64,000 nucleotides of DNA from an uncultured Latescibacterota bacterium. GTDB taxonomy: Bacteria; Latescibacterota; UBA2968; UBA8231. A program made the position numbers and the translations under genes. Below the pieces are notes generated by a model. The model searched no databases and was not told the origin of the DNA. It saw nothing but the letters and a program-made list of their open reading frames with translations. Location of the stretch: contig OY282352.1 in assembly GCA_958295495.1 (NCBI GenBank), forward strand, positions 5,588,049 to 5,652,048, in the 5' to 3' direction. Numbering within the stretch: the stretch's first letter is position 1; every line of letters begins with the position of its first letter. Shown here piece by piece: positions 8,856 to 17,700 of the stretch.

Positions 8856-9767
8856 ATGCCAGCAGCACCGGGGCAAACGCAAATCGGCTTTATCGGCTTG
8901 GGGATCATGGGCGCGCCCATGGCCAAAAACCTGCTCGCGGCCGGCTATCAGCTCAACGTGTACAACCGCAGCGATCGGCCGCGCGTCGCCGAGGTCGTCG
9001 CAGCCGGCGGCGTGCGCGTCCGCTCGCCCAAGGAGGCGGCGACGGGTGCGGACGTCATCATCAGCATCGTCACGGACACGCCCGATATGGAGGCCGTGCT
9101 CGTGGGCGAGGAGGGCGCGATTCACGGGGCCAAAGAGGGCGCGGTTGTCATTGACATGAGCACGGTTTCGCCCAAAGTCACCCGCGAAGTGGCCGCGGCC
9201 TTGCAGGCGCGGGGCGTGGCCATGCTCGACGCGCCCGTCAGCGGCGGGGATGTGGGCGCGATCAACGGCACCCTGTCGATCATGGTCGGCGGCGACGAGG
9301 CCGTCTTCGACCAGTGCCTGCCGGTCTTTGAGGCCATGGGCACCAACATCAACCTGATTGGTCCCAACGGCGCGGGCCAGACCACCAAGCTCTGCAACCA
9401 GATCGCAGTTTCGGTCAACAACATGGCCATGGCCGAGGCCCTGATGCTGGCGGCCGCGGCCGACCTCGACGTGCAAAAGGTCATCGACGCCATCAGCGGC
9501 GGGGCGGCTGGCTCTTGGCAGTTGAGCAATTTGGGCCCGCGCATTGCCGCCGGCGATTTTGCCCCGGGCTTTATGGTCTATTTGCAGCAAAAGGACTTGC
9601 GGTTGGTCTTGCAGGCGGCCAACGATGTCAAGCTGGCCCTGCCGGCCGTGAGCGTCGCGCACCAGTTTTTCAACATCGTCGAGCGCGCTGGTTGCGCCGA
9701 AGAGGGGACTCAGGCGCTAATCAAAGCCTATGAGGCCCAAGCCGGTAAAGAGGCGCGGGCCAAGTAG
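8856..9767 (+). CDS. beta-hydroxyacid dehydrogenase (tartronate-semialdehyde reductase type)
   Basis: A 303-residue NAD(P)-dependent enzyme. The cofactor loop GFIGLGIMGAPMA is at the N-terminus, the substrate motif DAPVSGGDVGA near residue 128, and the catalytic Lys is in GAGQTTKLCNQI near residue 187. It belongs to the 3-hydroxyisobutyrate/2-hydroxy-3-oxopropionate reductase family; the exact substrate cannot be read from sequence. A GGAGAGG site precedes the ATG. The next gene, nadK, makes NADP, which fits a redox-cofactor theme but does not prove a link. Confidence 0.88.
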   Translation: MPAAPGQTQIGFIGLGIMGAPMAKNLLAAGYQLNVYNRSDRPRVAEVVAAGGVRVRSPKEAATGADVIISIVTDTPDMEAVLVGEEGAIHGAKEGAVVIDMSTVSPKVTREVAAALQARGVAMLDAPVSGGDVGAINGTLSIMVGGDEAVFDQCLPVFEAMGTNINLIGPNGAGQTTKLCNQIAVSVNNMAMAEALMLAAAADLDVQKVIDAISGGAAGSWQLSNLGPRIAAGDFAPGFMVYLQQKDLRLVLQAANDVKLALPAVSVAHQFFNIVERAGCAEEGTQALIKAYEAQAGKEARAK

Positions 9768-9785
9768 GCCTCCGGGGTTGGCGCG

Positions 9786-10577
9786 GTGCAATTCAAATTA
9801 AAAAAGGTCGGGGTCCTGCCGCGCGACCAGGATTTGGACTATCCGGTCGCCGAGGTGTGCGACCTATTTGCCGCGCATGGGATTGCCGTGTGCTTTATCG
9901 AGGGGGACGAGTGCCCGGCCGGCTTGGACTTGGTAATCGCGCTTGGGGGCGACGGCACAGTGCTCCGCGCCTTTGCACGCTTTCCGCAGCGCCCGGTGCT
10001 GGCGATCAATTTCGGCACCGTCGGTTTCTTGACCGCTGGGGACCGCAAGGATTTGGCGCGCATCGTCCAGCTCTTAGCCGATGGCCAGTACTTCGTCAGC
10101 GAGCGCTTGGTGCTTTCTTGCCGCTATCCCGGCGGCGAGAGTCAGGTCTTCAACGAGGTGACCTTGCGGGCGCATCACAAAATGCTCTCTACGGACGTCT
10201 TCGTCGACGACGCCAAAATCCGCACCATCCGCGGCGACGGCGTGGTAGTAGGCACGCCAACGGGCAGCACCGGGCTGTTGCTATCTATGGGTGCGCCGTT
10301 GGTCATGCCGGAGGTGCGCTGCATGTTGCTCGACGGCATCAACGAATACAACTTCACATCGCGGACCTTGATCCTGCCGGCCGAGAAACGAGTGCGGCTG
10401 CGCGTCAGCCCCGAGACCTTGGACGACCGCGTGGTGCTCATCGTCGATGGCCGCGAGATATGCAGTTTAGCCCCCGAGCAGGTGGTGTACGTCGGCCAAG
10501 CCGCCCACACGGCGCGGCTGATATACCTCGACGACAAGTACTTTTTTCACAACTTGTCTGAGAAACTTTCTTGGTAG
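9786..10577 (+). CDS. nadK: NAD kinase
   Basis: A 263-residue enzyme that phosphorylates NAD to NADP using ATP or polyphosphate. The ALGGDGTVLRAF motif near residue 55, NFGTVGFLT near residue 80 and the GDGVVVGTPTGSTG motif near residue 155 are diagnostic. The start is a GTG 18 bases after the preceding stop; the upstream site is weak. It is the last gene of the housekeeping block. Confidence 0.94.
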   Translation: MQFKLKKVGVLPRDQDLDYPVAEVCDLFAAHGIAVCFIEGDECPAGLDLVIALGGDGTVLRAFARFPQRPVLAINFGTVGFLTAGDRKDLARIVQLLADGQYFVSERLVLSCRYPGGESQVFNEVTLRAHHKMLSTDVFVDDAKIRTIRGDGVVVGTPTGSTGLLLSMGAPLVMPEVRCMLLDGINEYNFTSRTLILPAEKRVRLRVSPETLDDRVVLIVDGREICSLAPEQVVYVGQAAHTARLIYLDDKYFFHNLSEKLSW

Positions 10578-10610
10578 GGTTGTGTTCCGCGCCGTATATT
10601 GACGGACAAT

Positions 10611-10720
10611 CTTCGCGGTCATGCCTGTGCAAGCAGGCATCCAGACCACCCCTCGGCGGTTCGACGGAGCGGCTCGACGGATCTCGGCGAAAGGGATTCC
10701 CGCTTTCGCGGAAATGACAA
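10611..10720. repeat. dispersed palindromic repeat element with two inverted arms
   Basis: The left arm holds the palindrome at 10621-10640 (ATGCCTGT, GCAA, GCAGGCAT) and the right arm the palindrome at 10696-10715 (ATTCCCGC, TTTC, GCGGAAAT). The two arms are inverted relative to each other, each preceded by GTCAT-like bases, so the unit of about 110 bp looks like a short non-coding inverted-repeat element. A related palindrome stands at 53726-53745. It marks the left edge of the accessory insert that follows nadK. Confidence 0.6.
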
Positions 10721-10827
10721 TGGGACGACAGGAAGCCGCAGACGATAAAGGCTGCGTAACGTCCCTGAGTTATGCAAAAGAAGACCTAGCAATGGCAGTC
10801 TTGGATGTTGACAGGAGGCAAGAACGC

Positions 10828-12045
10828 ATGGAAGACAAGCGAGCTAGTAGTAATGGACAAGCTGCAAGTCCGCGCATTATCATCGACGCCAGCTACATTC
10901 GCGGCATGAGCGGGGATGGTGCGCCGCTTCGTGCGATGTGTGAACAAGGCGGCCGCATCGTGATAACCGATACTTTAGTTTACGAGCTTTGCAGCACATC
11001 TGACCGTAACCAATGGCGTGCATCAAAGCTCAAGCTGGTGAAGTGCCGGGACGCTGTTGAGGTCTGGGAACATGTGCCTGTGATGTACAAGGTCGAGCTT
11101 AAAGAGAACCGTCCATACGGCGATCCTTTACATCGTGAAAATACTGAAAGGCTGCGCTTTCAGTTGGCAAACGATCCGCAGTACGAGCCTGATAATTTGA
11201 ACGAAATAATTGAGCAGGAGCGCCAACGACGCGAAGATCCCAGTGTACCTGAACTATTCCAAATCTTCGCAAAACTCAGTGAAGAGCCGGAGTTTAAGGA
11301 AATCGCGGCAAGAATCAAAAATAAATTACCCCATGACGAAGAAGCTGTGCGAATTTCTTCTGCCGTGATCAACGATCCCAAAATAATTCGGTCTGTGATG
11401 ATAGATGTAGCCCGATCCCCAACAGAGAATGATATGGCTGTTTCACTAAACCCCAAAGATGTAAATGAAAAATGGGTTATATGGCATTATTCCAGATCGC
11501 TTCTCACCGTATTCTGCGATTGTCTGCGGCGAGGTGAGAACGAGAATACGTTCAGCAGACTTTCCAAGAGGCTTAGGAAACGCTTGTACAATAGAATGTA
11601 TGACTTAGAATACTTGACTTTATTGGCATTCGCAGATGCGATTGCATCCCGCGAAACAAAAGGAGAATTGTTTTACTATCGGCGGTGGATGTTTGGCGAT
11701 GGATCAAAGCCGTTGATACGCTTTTATGAAAAAGAGCAAGTCGTGCATAGGCTTAGACTGATGTCCAAAGTCGTGGTTCGCGTAACCGAACAGCTAGATG
11801 GATATATATGTGCTCTCGATCTGTGGAGCCAAATATCACTAAAAATAAAGGATTCGGAGAAGCTACCTACGAGCGTATTTATTTCTCGTAGAACCAAAGG
11901 AGATTTTGAATTGTTTTACGGATCAATCTGGAAGCATATCACAGAAATTCTAACGGGCTATTCGACAACAGAACTTCGGGCATTTGGTGGGGTCGTATTT
12001 GTGGATACCACAACACTGGATCCTCTATTTGAGCCTTCAGTATAA
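10828..12045 (+). CDS. uncharacterised protein with a possible PIN-like N-terminus
   Basis: A 405-residue protein I do not recognise as a named family. The N-terminus RIIIDASYIRGMSG followed by GRIVITDTLVYELC resembles the first Asp strand and the Glu helix of PIN-like nucleases, and AFADAIASRETKG further on could supply another acidic residue; this is a weak structural guess. The ATG at 10828 is preferred to one at 10792 because AGGAGG lies nine bases upstream of it. The gene is clearly less GC-rich than the housekeeping genes beside it, consistent with acquisition. One base separates it from the next gene, so the two probably act together. Confidence 0.6.
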   Translation: MEDKRASSNGQAASPRIIIDASYIRGMSGDGAPLRAMCEQGGRIVITDTLVYELCSTSDRNQWRASKLKLVKCRDAVEVWEHVPVMYKVELKENRPYGDPLHRENTERLRFQLANDPQYEPDNLNEIIEQERQRREDPSVPELFQIFAKLSEEPEFKEIAARIKNKLPHDEEAVRISSAVINDPKIIRSVMIDVARSPTENDMAVSLNPKDVNEKWVIWHYSRSLLTVFCDCLRRGENENTFSRLSKRLRKRLYNRMYDLEYLTLLAFADAIASRETKGELFYYRRWMFGDGSKPLIRFYEKEQVVHRLRLMSKVVVRVTEQLDGYICALDLWSQISLKIKDSEKLPTSVFISRRTKGDFELFYGSIWKHITEILTGYSTTELRAFGGVVFVDTTTLDPLFEPSV

Positions 12046-12046
12046 T

Positions 12047-12544
12047 ATGCCTAACAGAAGTAATCTGAGTAATCTGTACACTGGTAAGGCTGGTCATTTA
12101 GCCGTTATGGCAGAGCTTCTTCTTCGGGGTTGGAATACAGCCATTCCAGAAGTAGATATAGGAGACGACATTTTCGTCGTCCACGACAGAAAAGGGGACC
12201 TGTACCGAGTACAAGTGAAGACGGCTGTGGCAAAACCGCAGCAGTATGGGCACAGCGCACAGTTCAATATTCCGATCTCGCAGCTTCAGAAGGAGATGGA
12301 CCCAGATATAACATACGTTTTTGCGGTTCGGCTCCACATTCGGCATCAAAGCCGTTGGGATAATTTTGTCGTAGTTGACCGGCAGGATATAGAGAAATAC
12401 CGGGAGGATGGCATGGGAAGTGAAAATAGAGGTAGGCTTGTATTGTACCTGCGTTTCGAGGAGGAGAGTATTACCTGCAATGGGTACGACCTATCGCAAT
12501 ACAGAAACGACTGGGATACGCGCTTTCCCGTTATCGAGCACTGA
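12047..12544 (+). CDS. PD-(D/E)XK-like nuclease-fold protein
   Basis: A 165-residue protein. The segment KAGHLAVMAELLLRGWNTA, then IGDDIFVVHD and YRVQVKTA, follows the pattern of PD-(D/E)XK nuclease folds in which Glu, Asp and Gln-x-Lys line the active site (Gln replacing the second acid). Similar small proteins accompany mobile and defence loci. It follows the PIN-like gene by one base with no separate promoter visible, and shares its lower GC content. The pair may be a toxin or phage-defence module; that is inference from fold and setting only. Confidence 0.6.
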   Translation: MPNRSNLSNLYTGKAGHLAVMAELLLRGWNTAIPEVDIGDDIFVVHDRKGDLYRVQVKTAVAKPQQYGHSAQFNIPISQLQKEMDPDITYVFAVRLHIRHQSRWDNFVVVDRQDIEKYREDGMGSENRGRLVLYLRFEEESITCNGYDLSQYRNDWDTRFPVIEH

Positions 12545-12560
12545 TAGTGCTTCAGATCAA

Positions 12561-12660
12561 ATGAAGCTAAACACCACAGGCGGCTAGGGCATGAACAGCA
12601 AAACGACTTTTCTGGTAGAGGAGATGCTATGCGCGTGGCGGTAATCGGCGCGGACCGCCC
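12561..12660 (+). pseudogene. relic: hicB start and end joined, then the duplicated start of the downstream epimerase gene
   Basis: The stretch begins with ATGAAGCTAAA, the same bases that open hicB at 12883. It runs directly into CACCACAGGCGGC, matching the hicB tail near 13179, and then into a diverged copy of the leader and first codons of the gene at 13236 (AGAGGAGATGCTATGCGCGTGG, then ATCGGCGCGGA). About 87 bases from 12574 match 13182-13270 with scattered substitutions. It is most simply an internally deleted hicB plus a broken epimerase start left by a tandem duplication. Confidence 0.65.
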
Positions 12661-12685
12661 CGAATTGGCATGAAGAACTTGGGGT

Positions 12686-12886
12686 ATGCCAAAGGTTAGA
12701 GACGTCATCCGATTGGTACAGAGGGATGGTTGGAGGCTGGTAAGGACGAGGGGGAGTCACCGTCAATACCGTCACCCCGAGAAGCCCGGGACAGTGACTA
12801 TTCCGGGGCATCCGGGAGATGATGTGGCACCGGGGACCTATTTGAATATACTGAGACAAGCCGGACTAAGGGAGAGAAACCGATGA
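12686..12886 (+). CDS. hicA: HicA family mRNA-interferase toxin
   Basis: A 66-residue double-stranded-RNA-binding-fold toxin. The family core is clear: VIRLVQRDGWRLVRTRGSH with the catalytic His, followed by GTVTIPGHPGDDVAPGT and the LRQAGL ending. HicA cleaves mRNA when free of HicB. It overlaps hicB by four bases, the standard operon arrangement. The GGGG at 12679-12682 is the only visible ribosome-binding element. Confidence 0.9.
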   Translation: MPKVRDVIRLVQRDGWRLVRTRGSHRQYRHPEKPGTVTIPGHPGDDVAPGTYLNILRQAGLRERNR

Positions 12887-13200
12887 AGCTAAAATACGCG
12901 GTGATCTATGAACGCACGCCCAACAACTACTCGGCCTATTCGCCCGATCTGCCGGGCTGCATGAGCACTGGGCAGACTTGGGAGGAGATTCAGGAAAACA
13001 TCCGCGAAGCCATCACCTTTCACATCGAAAGCCTAATGGAATACGGCGACCCCGTTCCCCAACCGCAGAGGTCAATTGAGGAGGTAATGACTTTCCATTG
13101 CAAAGCCCTCACAGAGTGCGACGATCCGATTCCTCAACTAAAAACCACAGTAGGCATAGCTGAGGTTGAGGTCAAACCACCACAAGCGGCCAAGGCGTGA
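12883..13200 (+). CDS. hicB: HicB family antitoxin with internal duplication
   Basis: A 105-residue antitoxin that binds and blocks HicA. The partial RNase-H-like fold is seen in SAYSPDLPGCMSTGQTWEE and the helix around IREAITFHIESLMEYGD. Unusually, the C-terminal element is duplicated: TFHIESLMEYGDPVPQ at 13015 recurs as TFHCKALTECDDPIPQ at 13090, a 25-residue period. No DNA-binding ribbon-helix-helix or HTH tail is visible, so autoregulation may be weak or absent. Confidence 0.88.
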   Translation: MKLKYAVIYERTPNNYSAYSPDLPGCMSTGQTWEEIQENIREAITFHIESLMEYGDPVPQPQRSIEEVMTFHCKALTECDDPIPQLKTTVGIAEVEVKPPQAAKA

Positions 13201-13270
13201 ACAGCACGACGACTTTCCTACGTAGAGGAGATGCTATGCGCGTGGCAATAATCGGCGCGGATCGCCCTTG
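13172..13270 (+). repeat. intact copy of the direct repeat flanking hicAB
   Basis: This is the second copy of the repeat described at 12561-12660. It covers the end of hicB, the GTAGAGGAG ribosome-binding site and the first codons of the epimerase-like gene. Both copies share TGAACAGCA, GACTTT, TAGAGGAGATGCTATGCGCGTGG and ATCGGCGCGGA, with about one substitution every six to ten bases. Confidence 0.65.
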
Positions 13271-13835
13271 GGGAACGCTGCTGGCGGCTGAGTTGAGCGC
13301 AGAGTTTGAGATAGTGGCGCTCGGCGCAGAAGACACCAGCGACCTAGCTGGCTACCGGCAGGTTGATTTGCTCCAGCGCGAGTCATTAGACCCGGTGCTA
13401 GCAGGCGTACAAGCCATCGTCCACGCGGCAGCCTGCGATCCGGTCGGCACCGACGAAGGGGCCGTGCTCGACTTGGCGGCGCGAGGTACGTACGTGGCGC
13501 TGACGGCGGCCTGTGCCGTCGGCATTGAGAAAATGGTGCTGCTGAGTGGTCTCGATTTGGTGCGCGACTACCCGGAAGAATATCTAGTTGAGCCGCAGTG
13601 GAATGCCCTGCCGCGGGCCGAGGCCGGGTCGCTGGCACCGCTTATGGCCGAGTTGGTCGGCCGCGAGATCGCCCGCACCGGCCAGATCGAGGTGCGCTGT
13701 CTGCGCTTTGGCAAGCTGGGAGCGGAGACCACGGCCGACGACGCTGTGGCAGCCGTGCGCCAAGCCCTTGCCGCCGAGCGCAAAGGGCACCACTGGTCGC
13801 TGACGCATGTGGCGTCGGGCGGACGCTTCGCCTAA
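13236..13835 (+). CDS. NAD-dependent epimerase/dehydratase-like protein, short
   Basis: A 199-residue protein with an N-terminal Rossmann strand MRVAIIGADRPWGTLLAA and the strand QAIVHAAACDPVGTDE. The usual family Tyr-x3-Lys cannot be placed and the protein is about 100 residues shorter than standard sugar epimerases, so it may be a degenerate partner of the next gene. The ATG at 13236 is chosen because GAGGAG lies just upstream; an ATG at 13231 is in another frame. Ten bases separate it from the next gene. Confidence 0.65.
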   Translation: MRVAIIGADRPWGTLLAAELSAEFEIVALGAEDTSDLAGYRQVDLLQRESLDPVLAGVQAIVHAAACDPVGTDEGAVLDLAARGTYVALTAACAVGIEKMVLLSGLDLVRDYPEEYLVEPQWNALPRAEAGSLAPLMAELVGREIARTGQIEVRCLRFGKLGAETTADDAVAAVRQALAAERKGHHWSLTHVASGGRFA

Positions 13836-13845
13836 AGGGGGTATT

Positions 13846-14646
13846 ATGGCAACGGTGAACAAAGGCAAGGTGGTGTTGTTTGGGGCGGGTGGTCCGGTCG
13901 GCGCGTCGGCGATTGCCGCGCTCAAAGGCCATTACGCGTTGCGAGTGACCGACCTCCGGCCAATGGAGGAAGTGGCCGCCGCGCCGCCGCAAAGCCCCCG
14001 GGCGCCGATCCCGGAGGTGTTGGGGCCGCCGCACGAAAATCGCGTTGTCGATATTGCCGACTACGCGCAAGTGTTGGCCGCCTGCGAGGGCATGGACGCG
14101 GCGATCAATGTATCCGTCATCCGACCGCATCCGGTGCTGGCCTTCCAAGTCAACATGGTCGGCGCGTACAACGTGGCCAAAGCCTGCGTCGCCTGCGGAA
14201 TAAAAAGGCTGATCCACACCGGGCCTTTTCACACCTCGCTGGACCACAATGCCGACTATTGGCACGACTTTCAAGTGGAAGCCGACATTCCGCTGCATCC
14301 AGGCGACGACCTCTATGCGCTGAGCAAGTATCTTGGGGGGCACATTACGCGCGTGTTTGCCGAGCGCGAGGGCCTCGAAGTGCTCTCCTTTGTCTATACG
14401 CATTTTCGCCCAAGGGAAGTGCTGCCCGAGGAATGGGGAAGCGGCGTACATCCATATACGACCTCGTGGGAGGATACCGGGGAGGCGTTTTTGTATGGGC
14501 TGCGGGCGCCTGCGATGCCGTCGCCCTATGAGAATTTCTTCATTTGCGCCCGGCTGCCGCACGACAAGTACCGGCCCGACAAGGCCAAGCGATTCTTGGG
14601 GTGGGAGGCCAAGGACCGATTTGAGGCCCTGTACCGGCGGCGGTAG
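13846..14646 (+). CDS. NAD-dependent epimerase/dehydratase family protein
   Basis: A 266-residue extended short-chain dehydrogenase-like protein. The cofactor motif is GKVVLFGAGGPVGASA at residues 6-21; VNMVGAYNVAKACVACGIKRLIHTGPFHT is written here only as the central NMVGAYNVAKA and RLIHTG segments, followed by YALSKYLGGH, which carries the Tyr-x3-Lys pair. The AAAGGGGGT site fits the ATG at 13846. The substrate is unknown; with the preceding gene it forms a two-gene unit, likely for a sugar or sugar-like compound. Confidence 0.75.
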   Translation: MATVNKGKVVLFGAGGPVGASAIAALKGHYALRVTDLRPMEEVAAAPPQSPRAPIPEVLGPPHENRVVDIADYAQVLAACEGMDAAINVSVIRPHPVLAFQVNMVGAYNVAKACVACGIKRLIHTGPFHTSLDHNADYWHDFQVEADIPLHPGDDLYALSKYLGGHITRVFAEREGLEVLSFVYTHFRPREVLPEEWGSGVHPYTTSWEDTGEAFLYGLRAPAMPSPYENFFICARLPHDKYRPDKAKRFLGWEAKDRFEALYRRR

Positions 14647-14669
14647 TATTTGCTTGCTATCTGCTCGAA

Positions 14670-14699
14670 TTGAATGCTAATTTATTATTATTGCATAAT
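14670..14699 (+). promoter_or_regulatory. candidate promoter for the TonB receptor and methylamine genes
   Basis: In the AT-rich 98-base gap before the receptor gene, TTGAAT at 14670-14675 and CATAAT at 14694-14699 are separated by 18 bases, a reasonable sigma-70-like pair. AAAGAGAGG at 14731 then serves as ribosome-binding site. Eye-based call without experimental support. Confidence 0.35.
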
Positions 14700-14744
14700 T
14701 ATTACATAACATCTCAACATCTCACTCAAGAAAGAGAGGCTTTT

Positions 14745-17700
14745 ATGCGACTCTGGAGTAAGTGCATTTTCGTGGCCCTGTTTTTGGCCTTGCTTGCCGC
14801 CCGCGCTCAGGCGGAGTCAATGGGTACCATTGTAGGGACTGTCCTCGACGTTGAGGACGGGATGGTGCTGGATCACGCCCAAGTCTATATCGCGGAATTG
14901 AACATGGGCGCACTATGGGGCGCGGCCGGCCACTTCACCATCGCCGATGTCCCCGCTGGTGAGCACCTGCTCTCCGCCGAATTGATTGGCTACGAGAGCG
15001 TGACCACCACCGTCTTGGTAGTAGCTGGAGAGACCACGACCGTCGAACTAGAGCTGATGGCCAGTGTGGTCGAATTGGAGGAAGTGGTGGTGACCGGCAC
15101 CGCCTTTAAGGAATCCCCCATCAGCTTGCCCTACGCGGTCGCCGTGACCGGCCGAGAAAAGATGGAAGAGCAAGGTTCCCCGCAACTCGTCGATTTCTTC
15201 AAGAACTTGGGCGCGAGCCACGGGGTAATCGGCGAGCGGAGCAGCTGGTACAACGCCGGCCAAACCGCCACCCTTTCCGAGAGCATCGCCAACGTGAACC
15301 TGCGCGGCTTGGGGGCCTCGCGGACCTTGGTGTTGATCAATAGCCGCCGCCAGACCTATGTCCCGGCGCGCTTGATCGGTGGCCGCTTCGTCGATGTAAA
15401 TGCCATGCCCTCCATCGCCATGGACCGGGTCGAGGTGCTCAAGGAGGGGGCCTCGGCCATCTATGGATCGGATGCAGTGGCCGGCGTTGCCAATTTTTTG
15501 ACTCGCGACGACTTTGAAGGCTTTGAGGTCTCGGCTGCCCACGAGCATTTTGCCGGTGCGGGCGATACAAACACCGGCGCTATATGGGGTGGGAAACTCG
15601 GCAGCGCCCATGCGGTTGTTGCCGCGGAATGGAGGAGGCGTCAGGAGCTGAGGATCACAGAGCGGGACTACCTGCTACAACCGTGGTACGGTTCCGGGCA
15701 GCGCTTGGGATGGTCGAGCTTGGGGAACCCCGGCACCTTCGCCATTGGTTCTCCTGCCCCATGGACCGCCCAAATCCACGCCCCCCGTTGTGAGCAGCTT
15801 GGCGGCTTCCGAGAATCTTGGACATGCCGCTTTCGCTATCAGCCGTGGGACAATCTGATTGAGGACACGAGCCATACCCGTGCTTTTGCCGAGATCAATG
15901 GTTCCCTGAGCAGTGGCACCAATTACCACCTCGAGGGTCTGTGGGCCGAGGCCGAGATTCCCAATTGGTACACGACCCCTTCGTATCCCCCCTTCCCCCT
16001 GACAGACACGACCATCATGGAGGTCGCGCCCGACCACCCGGGCCGGCAGGCATTTTGCGCGGACTACGGGGCTGAGGCCGGCGACCCCTACTACGACGCA
16101 TGCCAAGGCGCGGAGAACCCGGAGAACTGGTATTTCAACGGTCGCCCATTTGGCAACTCGGGTCCCTCGCGCGCAGTGGGCCGCACATCTCGCACTTGGC
16201 GCGTGGCCGCTTCTGCGAATGGCGACCTTGCGTCATTCGGTCGAGATACCCACTTCGACTTGGGTCTCTCCTATTCCCGCACCGAGGGCAACTACAACCT
16301 GCCGGGGGTGTACATCGAGCGGCTGTTCCTCGGCTTCCGCGGTTTTGGGGGGCCGGATTGCGGCGTTGGCGTGAAGCCCGATCACACGTCCCCCGCGGGT
16401 ATGCAGCTCGACGCGACCAACGGCCAAGTGGCCGGCGAGGGTGACTGCCAGTACTACAACCCCTTCAGTAATGCCATCGAATTCTCGCAGCAGCCCGGCT
16501 CGGAGTTTGAGAACAACGCGAATCCCGGCTATCGCTCCAGCCTTGCCAACACCCCCGAATTGAGGCAATGGCTCAATCAGGAGGTCGATCTACAGAGCAC
16601 CGCGGATATGCTGGTCGCCGACGCGACCCTGACGGGAAGTTGGATTGAGGACGTCGCCAGTTACGCGGCTGGCTACCAGTTCCGCCTACTCAATGCCACC
16701 GGCGACCCCAACGACGCCGGCGACGTGACCGTCAACCCCTGCCCGGTCGTGGGCGATACGGAGTGCTCAGCAGAGGACAGGTTCGGTCCCTATCTGTTCA
16801 CCAACGTGCATCGGCCTTATGAGGAATCTCAAACGGTACATCGCTTCTTTACCGAGATTCCCCTGAGCTTGGGATCGCGCTTTGACACCCAACTCGCCGC
16901 CAACTACGAGTTCCACGACGTGGCGAGCAGTTTTGATCCCAAGTTTGGGTGGCGCTATCAGATCTCGGAATCTGCGACCCAATCCTTGTTTATGCGCGGC
17001 TCGGTGCAGACGACGTTTCGCACGCCCTCGCTGGACGATGTGAATGAAAGCCCGCTGACGACGCTCGAATGGATCAACGAGACGGGTGCCTACCAAACGG
17101 TGGACAGAATCGGGAGCAAGGATCTCAAACCCGAACAGGCTTTTACCTATAATGCGGGCCTCGCCTTGGTCACAGAGGGGGGCTTTGATGCGACGTTCGA
17201 CTACTGGAGCTACGATTTCAGTGATGTAATCGGCTCCATGCCGCACGGGGCCATTACTGCCTTATACGACTCGAATAAGGTGGCCCTGCAGCAATTCATC
17301 GTCTGCCCGGACGGGATAGACACAGGTACATGCGCGGCCTCGGAACTCGAGCGAGTGCAAGTTGATATCGTCAATTGGCCAGGGGTCAAGACCTCGGGGG
17401 TTGATTTGCATTGGGGCGGGCACACCGATACCGGAGCCGGGGAATTTTCGTTCAGCCTGGACGCTACGTACACGCTAGAGTACCGGACGAAGGCCTTGGA
17501 GTACCTGCACGAGACGGCAGACGCGGTCGTCGACACGTTGGTGCTTCAGGATGCGGCAGACGTGGCCGGCTACCTGAACTTCGGCAATCCCATTGCGACC
17601 TCGCTGCCGAGATTGAAGAGCCGGATATCGGCGAGCTATTACTGGGAAACCTATAGCCTCGTGAGCTACCTCAACTACATTTCGTCTTACTTGGACCGGG

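Noticed and set aside
8373..9662. Long antisense frame across the ppiD end and the dehydrogenase
   Set aside because: Crosses two well-supported genes, shows no motifs or start context.
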